Assembly: GCA_965249185.1 (NCBI GenBank)
Contig: CBDFLS010000001.1
Location: 448,207 to 512,206 of the forward strand
DNA length: 64,000 nucleotides
Direction: 5' to 3'
From: CBDFLS01 sp965249185
Lineage (GTDB): Bacteria > Chloroflexota > Dehalococcoidia > Lucifugimonadales > Australimonadaceae
The notes beneath the pieces are model-generated. The model made no database searches and was not told the origin of the DNA. It saw only the letters and a program-made list of their open reading frames with translations. Both the position numbers and the translations under genes were made by a program. Shown here in pieces: positions 58,879 through 64,000 of this stretch; within the stretch, counting starts at the first letter, position 1; every line of letters starts with the position of its first letter.

Positions 58879-60994
58879 GGTTCTTTTCGTCCCGGCTATC
58901 ATCGCGTTCATCGCCATTGTGGCGCTCGCCCTGGCTCCCACGGTGCTCCAGAATGCCGCCAATACAGGCGGTGGTGGTGGCACCGGGTCCGTCTGGGCGG
59001 TCTGCTATCAGGAGCTCCGCAACCTCGTGGACCTCGTGCCGGTCATCTATTACGCGATGGTGGCGATGATCCTGGTTGCCGCCGTCGGCAGCGTGTGGCT
59101 CATCAACCGTCAGAACATGGGCGGCGGCGGGCTCGGCGGCGCGCAGGCGGGCTTCGCCCGCTGGCCCATCCTGGTGTTCGTGGCCATGTTCGCCATTGTC
59201 GCTGCGCTCACCGTCCCGTCCACCGTGGGCTGGCAGAAGACGGTCAAGGCAGCGGTCACCACCTGCGTGCTCAGGGACGGCTCGCTGGCCATGACGGGCA
59301 ACCTCCAGATGGGCGACTTCAATATCACCGGGGCTGATAGCATCGTGGCCACCAGCGGCACGGCGCTGTCTGTCCCCACCACCGGAACGACGTTCGCCAC
59401 AACGGCCGGCGTCCAGACGCTCTCCAGTAAGACGCTCGTGGCCCCGGCCCTCGGCACGCCCGCATCTGGCGTGCTCACCAACGCCACCGACCTGCCGATC
59501 AGCACGGGGGTCTCGGGGCTGGCCGCCGGCGTGGCGGCCGCCCTTGGAACGCCCAGCAGCGCCAACCTGGCAACGGCGGTCACGGACGAGACTGGTTCGG
59601 GCCTGATCGTATTCGCCACCAGCCCAACCCTCATTACTCCCGCCCTCGGCACACCGGCCTCGGGGGTGCTGACCAACGCCACCGACCTGCCGATCAGCAC
59701 GGGAGTATCGGGGCTGTCCGCTGGGGTGGCGGCCGCCCTGGGGACACCCAGCAGCGCCAATCTCGCCACAGCGGTCACAGACGAGACTGGTAGTGGGCTG
59801 CTGGTGTTCGCAACCAGCCCCACCCTCACATCGCCGACTATCGCCACGTCCCCGACGGCGGCGGGAGCGACATGGGCCGACCTCGGGATCGTCTCATCGG
59901 TGGACATCAACGGCGGGACCATAGACGGCGCCACGATAGGCGGGACCAGCGCGGGCGCCGGCACGTTCACCTCATTGAATCTCACGGGTGGCAACATATC
60001 CGGCGTCGGCAGCATCACATTGGATTCCATCATTGCCGACGCGACGGAGATCATCATAGATTCGGCTCAGGTTGGGACCAACATAGGGTCTGGCCCATCT
60101 GCAGGCGTCTACTCCACCTTCCGTTACTCTAAAACAGCTTCAGCGGGTGGGGTTAGTGGACTGCGCTTGGGCGGAGTGCTCACGGCCGCTGCCAACGGCG
60201 ACTCCATCCGGTTCATAGAAATGAGCGCGCTCGCTTCCACGGTGGCTTCCGGCACATTCACAGGGCTGTCGGGGGGCGGCATCTTCATGGCGCCGGGGAA
60301 CTTCACCAAGACTGGCTCTGGAACCATCGACACGTTCAGCGGCATCTACATCGCCAACGCGCCCACCATCGGAACCACCAACTGGGCCATGTACATAGAC
60401 GCGGGCAACGTTCGCATCGATGGCGAGATCGGAGCATCGGGCACCCGCGTCTCGAAGATATGGACGGTGGACCAGGACACCACCAACGCCGAGGTCGTCT
60501 CCTCGTCGGAGCTGTTCAAGACGAACATCGTCCCCTACACGGGGAGCGCGACTGCCATCCTGCGCGCAGCGGAGGTCATCAAGTTCAAGCACGTTACCGA
60601 CCTGGACCCGAGCGGGCGGCTGAAGCTGGGACTGGTCGCCGAGAGCCTTCAGACCGAGCCCACCATGACGCCCATCAAGAGCTACCCCGTAGGGTGGACT
60701 ACAAAGACGGTACGAAACGAGAAGGGGCAGAACGTCCAGGTGCAGGAGCCCACCTCATTCCAGGCTGCACCAGGAATCGACACCGGGGCCCTCTCTGCCG
60801 TTCTGGTCAAGGGATTCCAAGAGATAGAAGCCCGCGTGACCGACCTGGAGAAGACGAAGGGGACCCTCTCGAAGCGCCCACCATGCAACAACGGGAACAG
60901 GGGCAAGACCTTCACCGTGTTGACCCTGACGGGCGACCTTTTCCAGGTGTGTTTGAGGAGCGGGTCAGGAACCTACGATTGGGTCACGAAGTAG
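58868..60994 (+). CDS. Membrane-anchored fibre with S74 chaperone domain
   Basis: The 708-residue protein opens with three membrane helices (residues 6-27, 52-79 and 98-118), the second carrying LVDLVPVIYYAM like the coat-like proteins. A shaft follows (from about 135) with two 65-residue repeats starting PALGTPASGVLTNATDLPIS, the kind found in phage tail fibres. A beta-rich middle follows. Residues 543-655 form a peptidase-S74-type intramolecular chaperone (SSELFKTNIVPYTG, LKLGLVAESLQTEP) that helps trimerise and then cleaves itself off. A coiled segment (VKGFQEIEARVTDLEKTK) and a small C-terminal domain end the protein. A fibre fixed in membrane rather than a tail is unusual. Confidence 0.8.
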   Translation: MDRRVLFVPAIIAFIAIVALALAPTVLQNAANTGGGGGTGSVWAVCYQELRNLVDLVPVIYYAMVAMILVAAVGSVWLINRQNMGGGGLGGAQAGFARWPILVFVAMFAIVAALTVPSTVGWQKTVKAAVTTCVLRDGSLAMTGNLQMGDFNITGADSIVATSGTALSVPTTGTTFATTAGVQTLSSKTLVAPALGTPASGVLTNATDLPISTGVSGLAAGVAAALGTPSSANLATAVTDETGSGLIVFATSPTLITPALGTPASGVLTNATDLPISTGVSGLSAGVAAALGTPSSANLATAVTDETGSGLLVFATSPTLTSPTIATSPTAAGATWADLGIVSSVDINGGTIDGATIGGTSAGAGTFTSLNLTGGNISGVGSITLDSIIADATEIIIDSAQVGTNIGSGPSAGVYSTFRYSKTASAGGVSGLRLGGVLTAAANGDSIRFIEMSALASTVASGTFTGLSGGGIFMAPGNFTKTGSGTIDTFSGIYIANAPTIGTTNWAMYIDAGNVRIDGEIGASGTRVSKIWTVDQDTTNAEVVSSSELFKTNIVPYTGSATAILRAAEVIKFKHVTDLDPSGRLKLGLVAESLQTEPTMTPIKSYPVGWTTKTVRNEKGQNVQVQEPTSFQAAPGIDTGALSAVLVKGFQEIEARVTDLEKTKGTLSKRPPCNNGNRGKTFTVLTLTGDLFQVCLRSGSGTYDWVTK
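59444..59830 (+). repeat. Two tandem 65-residue fibre-shaft repeats
   Basis: Residues 193-256 and 258-321 of the fibre are nearly identical (PALGTPASGVLTNATDLPIS and SANLATAVTDETGSGL in both), with only a few substitutions; codons differ at many third positions, so the duplication is not recent. Confidence 0.85.
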
Positions 60995-61000
60995 GAACAT

Positions 61001-62011
61001 ATGCGCCTCTTGCGCCGGTTCATCCTCATAGGCTTGGTGGCAGCGCTCGCCCTGCTGACTGGGCGGGCGTTCGCCATCGAGCAGGCCACCATCGTGCAGG
61101 TCAACGACGTTTCGATCTTCCGCAACCTACTGGAAACGGGCGACTTCCTGGTGCTGGCCGAGTACCGCATCGAATACACCACGCTTCCCAGCGAGCACGC
61201 CGGCGAGGCGTATATCGTCCGGCTGCTGGACGGGACCACCGAGAAGGCCAGAAACACGCCCTACCCGTTCAACGACATAGGCTACGGGTATGGGGTGGTC
61301 TCCATGTATCTGAGCGCCGCCGAGTTCACGTCCTCGGCGCTCACCTGGGGCACATCGGGCTACACCGTGCGGCTGGAGGGCAACCCCGGCCTCACCTTCA
61401 CCGGCGGGCCCCAGGGCTACGACGAGACGATAGCGGCGGGCGATTACTCCACCGGCTCGACGGCCGCTACCAACATCGCGCAACTGGGCACGGAGGTGAT
61501 CGCCATCGCAACGGTGCTCCAGCAGCAATGGCAGATCACCATGCTCACCGAGGCGGGCAACCGGATCGCCACTGGGAACGCCACCAGCTACTTCACACTC
61601 GCCATCCCGGGCCTGCGCTCGATGGCACCGGACATCTTCGAGGTCACCACCACGGCGCCGACCTTCACCGATGATGTCCACCCATCCACGCTGGCGAACA
61701 CGTCCCGCGACCGATACAACGCCGTGACGTTCTTGAACCCTGCCTTCAATTCGCTGGCCGACGATATGAACCTGCCCCACGGGCTCATCCAATCGCTGCT
61801 GGTGGCCGTGGGCATCCTTACCCTCGTCGTAGTTGGGCTGAAGCTCGGGGGAGGCCAGGGGGCCGTCCTGGGGCTCGGTATGGGCATCATCATCATCATC
61901 CCGACGGCGATGTGGGCCGGCCTCATCGGGTGGGCGGCGGGAGCGTTGGCGCTGGGGATCATCGCCGTGCTCGCCGTGCTAAGGGTCGCCCGTGACTGGG
62001 TGGGCGCATGA
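61001..62011 (+). CDS. Secreted protein anchored by C-terminal helices
   Basis: The 336-residue protein has a signal peptide (cleavage after AFA, about residue 25), an extracellular beta-rich region (VSIFRNLLETGDFLVLAEYR, a pattern seen in surface or capsid-like proteins) and about four helices at the C terminus (from residue 260: LIQSLLVAVGILTLVVVGL and on). It lies between the fibre and the following large protein with four-base overlap to the latter. A membrane-fixed surface protein of the particle is likely; family unknown. Confidence 0.6.
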   Translation: MRLLRRFILIGLVAALALLTGRAFAIEQATIVQVNDVSIFRNLLETGDFLVLAEYRIEYTTLPSEHAGEAYIVRLLDGTTEKARNTPYPFNDIGYGYGVVSMYLSAAEFTSSALTWGTSGYTVRLEGNPGLTFTGGPQGYDETIAAGDYSTGSTAATNIAQLGTEVIAIATVLQQQWQITMLTEAGNRIATGNATSYFTLAIPGLRSMAPDIFEVTTTAPTFTDDVHPSTLANTSRDRYNAVTFLNPAFNSLADDMNLPHGLIQSLLVAVGILTLVVVGLKLGGGQGAVLGLGMGIIIIIPTAMWAGLIGWAAGALALGIIAVLAVLRVARDWVGA

Positions 62012-63891
62012 GCACCACCAGGCAGGACATCATCAAGGCGCTGGCCCTTATCGGGGTCCTGGTCGGCCTCCTCGTGTTCTTTACGGCCCGAGCGCAGCAG
62101 CCCACGGACTTCACCTACGTCATCCCAATCACCGTCTCGAATAACACCGGCGCGACCCTGGACGACTCACCGGTGGCCATCCCTATCCAGGTGGGGGCGC
62201 TGGTGGACGGCGTGTACATCAACGCCTTTGGGACCGACCTTCTCTTTACTAACTCGGGCGGGACCGAGCTGGTCCACGGGCTCGCCCAGGATGTGAGCGT
62301 TACGAGCACCACCACCTGGTGGGCGCCGGTCAATAGCCTGCCCAGCGGTGCGCTCACCACCGTCAACCTCTACATGGGGGCGGCCACGACGACGAACCCC
62401 CAATATCTCCGGCTCTACGGGACAAGCGAGCTCGTGACGGTCACCGACGCGGCCAGCCTTGACGTGACCACCAACCTCACCGTCGAGTCGCAGGATACGG
62501 TTTCGGGGGCCCTGCCCGCCAGCGGCGATGTCTATCTGCTCCGCAAGGCGGAGTCCTACACCCTCGGGCTCACCAGCACCACCTCGGCCTTCTGGCGCGT
62601 GACGGCCGGCAGTTCCACGGAGAACCTGCTGCCAAACGCGATGGACACCACGGGCATTACTACCGAAGTGGGATGCGCGGCAGGCTCCCACCACCTCTGC
62701 GGGGATGACCCGGTGGGAGCGCCCGATGACGACACAACATGGGTGCGGAACCCCATAGGGGGCTCGGCAAGTGAGGAGGATATTTACGAGCTGGCGGCGT
62801 CGGCCATCCCCACCGACTCGGTGATTACCAGCGTGACGGTTCATTGGCGCTCGCGGCTTGAAGGAGGCACGGCCAACGCCACGCCTTCGCTCTGCTTCAC
62901 GTCCTGCGCCACCAGGACCACCGGGACGCCCTTCTCTACCGGCACCAGCTACACGGACCAGTCCGAGACGCTGGCGCGCCCCGGTGGCGGCTCGTGGGCT
63001 ATCGCCGATCTCGCGGACCTGGAAGTGGCGATGGACCTCACGGAGGCGGGCACCGGTGGGCATCGGCTCACCCAGGTCTACGTCTCGGTCGCCTACATTC
63101 CAGCGACCACGCTCACCTACAGCCCGATCACAGCGGGCACCGAGTATGACATCCGGGGCACCTACGACGGCGTGAACATGGCCCTGCTCATCAACGACGT
63201 GGAGCAGGCCACCGCGGCCGTCACCGGAGCGGTCAACGTCACCACCGCCAACGTGCTCATCGGGTCCGGGGCGTGGAACGTAAGCATTGGCCGCAGCCGC
63301 ATCGGGGGCACGTCCACCACCACGCCCACCTATGTGCTCGACTTGGATTACGAGCCGAGCCAGATAACACAGACCCAGGTTGGCAACGCCGGAAACTCAT
63401 GGAACTGGCTGGGCACCATCACGGACCAGTCGGCGAGCACCAACAACGGCGCCTACACATTCGTCCGTGACTCGACGGGCATCACCGTGACGAGCGGGCC
63501 CCTCACCGCCGCCAACAACGTCTCCATCATCTCGGCCACCGAAACATTCCCCACGGCGTTCGGGGGAGCCCCGGTGGACGACCCCCTGGGCGACTCGTTT
63601 GACGAGTCGCAGGCGGTCGCGTGGCCCTTCTCTATCATCACAAGCCAGTCGCCAGCGGGCATACCCGTGTCGTTTCTCATGCTCACGCTGGCAGCGGTGC
63701 TCGGCATCATGGCGGGGTTCGCCGCCTACGCGGGGACCAAGATGCCGGCGGCGGGCCTGATAGCTTCGGGGCTGGTGGCCAGCATCATCATCTACATGGG
63801 CCCGGTGGCCAATGTGATAGTCCTGCTCATCGTTATTTCAGTCATCGCCCTGCTGGTACTGCTGCCCAGGCCGTTTGAGGCGCAGGCATGA
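62008..63891 (+). CDS. Large extracellular protein with DUF2341-like and LamG-like regions and C-terminal helices
   Basis: The 627-residue protein starts with a signal/anchor helix (IIKALALIGVLVGLLVFF). The next part (FTYVIPITVSNNTGATLDDS) resembles DUF2341-type beta domains. A jelly-roll-like middle contains ITAGTEYDIRGTYDGVNMAL and VLIGSGAWNVSIGRSRIGG, the LamG/concanavalin type of carbohydrate-binding fold. Three helices from residue 550 end the protein (SFLMLTLAAVLGIMAGFAAY and on). It overlaps the preceding and following genes by ATGA. It may bind host glycans or glycolipids. Confidence 0.6.
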   Translation: MSTTRQDIIKALALIGVLVGLLVFFTARAQQPTDFTYVIPITVSNNTGATLDDSPVAIPIQVGALVDGVYINAFGTDLLFTNSGGTELVHGLAQDVSVTSTTTWWAPVNSLPSGALTTVNLYMGAATTTNPQYLRLYGTSELVTVTDAASLDVTTNLTVESQDTVSGALPASGDVYLLRKAESYTLGLTSTTSAFWRVTAGSSTENLLPNAMDTTGITTEVGCAAGSHHLCGDDPVGAPDDDTTWVRNPIGGSASEEDIYELAASAIPTDSVITSVTVHWRSRLEGGTANATPSLCFTSCATRTTGTPFSTGTSYTDQSETLARPGGGSWAIADLADLEVAMDLTEAGTGGHRLTQVYVSVAYIPATTLTYSPITAGTEYDIRGTYDGVNMALLINDVEQATAAVTGAVNVTTANVLIGSGAWNVSIGRSRIGGTSTTTPTYVLDLDYEPSQITQTQVGNAGNSWNWLGTITDQSASTNNGAYTFVRDSTGITVTSGPLTAANNVSIISATETFPTAFGGAPVDDPLGDSFDESQAVAWPFSIITSQSPAGIPVSFLMLTLAAVLGIMAGFAAYAGTKMPAAGLIASGLVASIIIYMGPVANVIVLLIVISVIALLVLLPRPFEAQA

Positions 63892-64000
63892 GCGTTCGCT
63901 TCTGGATGATCTACACGATGATGTGGGCAGTGCTCACGCTCATATCGAACGTGGGGGACGCCACGCTCTACGATGCGGCGTTCGGCACACGGCTCGACTA
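63888..64000 (+). CDS. Partial membrane-protein gene at the right edge
   Basis: The ATG overlaps the preceding stop. The 37 visible codons read FWMIYTMMWAVLTLISNVGD and go on past the window, suggesting an N-terminal hydrophobic segment. It is the next gene in the plus-strand operon; nothing more can be said. Confidence 0.5.
   Translation, partial: MSVRFWMIYTMMWAVLTLISNVGDATLYDAAFGTRLD

Overview
The window looks like a contig from a high-GC, selenocysteine-using bacterium. The mix of a PD40 lipoprotein, a circularly reordered oligopeptide-binding protein, an Atg22-type MFS protein, HpcH-type aldolases and glycine-reductase-like selenoproteins suggests Chloroflexota (Dehalococcoidia or SAR202-like). 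That assignment is inference from gene content, since no rRNA or ribosomal protein is present.

Region 1 (1-14.3 kb) is chromosomal. It holds a partial DUF1989 gene, a PD40 lipoprotein, and a complete peptide/nickel-type ABC importer on the minus strand (two ATPases, two permeases, a large binding protein). Upstream of the importer on that strand are a surface BNR-repeat protein and a small membrane-anchored coiled-coil protein, followed by an EntS-like MFS exporter. Region 2 (14.3-18.6 kb) is a graveyard: an IS1595-type element with 26-bp inverted repeats, a truncated serine recombinase, a frameshifted ABC-ATPase fragment, a frameshifted replication-relaxation-like gene, a thrombospondin-C-like protein and a degenerate tRNA.

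Region 3 (18.6-27.4 kb) is a minus-strand glycine/betaine/sarcosine-reductase-like operon: grdC, thioredoxin, grdA(Sec), grdE-like, grdB(Sec). It has a near-consensus sigma70 promoter but no grdD. Near it are an MFS transporter and two tandem HpcH/HpaI aldolases. Region 4 (27.7-39.0 kb) is housekeeping: ogt, a frameshifted DUF2007 gene, dnaE, a class V aminotransferase, a UPF0104 membrane protein, an NDUFA9-like reductase, folC, fabF, a UXX-star selenoprotein with a textbook-like SECIS hairpin, and tRNA-Asp(GTC).

Region 5 (39.0-49.1 kb) begins directly after tRNA-Asp and is a decayed, repeat-rich phage or integrative-element island. It has amplified copies of a short HTH gene, a duplicated membrane-protein block, an N4/N6 DNA methyltransferase, two cytosine-5 methyltransferases each broken after motif I, an HNH protein, a PAPS-reductase-like protein, a serine recombinase and several tiny zinc proteins. 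It ends in a truncated IS1380 transposase fused to a 5'-truncated EamA transporter gene.

Region 6 (49.1-50.3 kb) is a row of truncated genes (EamA, recN, vapC). Region 7 (50.3-64 kb, open at the right edge) is the most unusual part: two divergent operons around a small HTH regulator and repeated operator-like sites. The left operon encodes a Zot/FtsK-like ATPase with membrane proteins and a lipoprotein. The right operon encodes short double-hydrophobic coat-like proteins, two small Arg/Lys-rich proteins, a GT-C-type glycosyltransferase-like protein, an O-antigen-ligase-like protein, a membrane-anchored fibre with a peptidase-S74 chaperone domain, and two large secreted proteins anchored by C-terminal membrane helices. 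I read this as a candidate undescribed virus-like (inovirus-, pleolipovirus- or spindle-virus-like) element or a surface filament system. Its identity is not proven from sequence alone.

Data caveat: several frameshifts sit in or next to short homopolymers, so some broken genes may be sequence or assembly errors.
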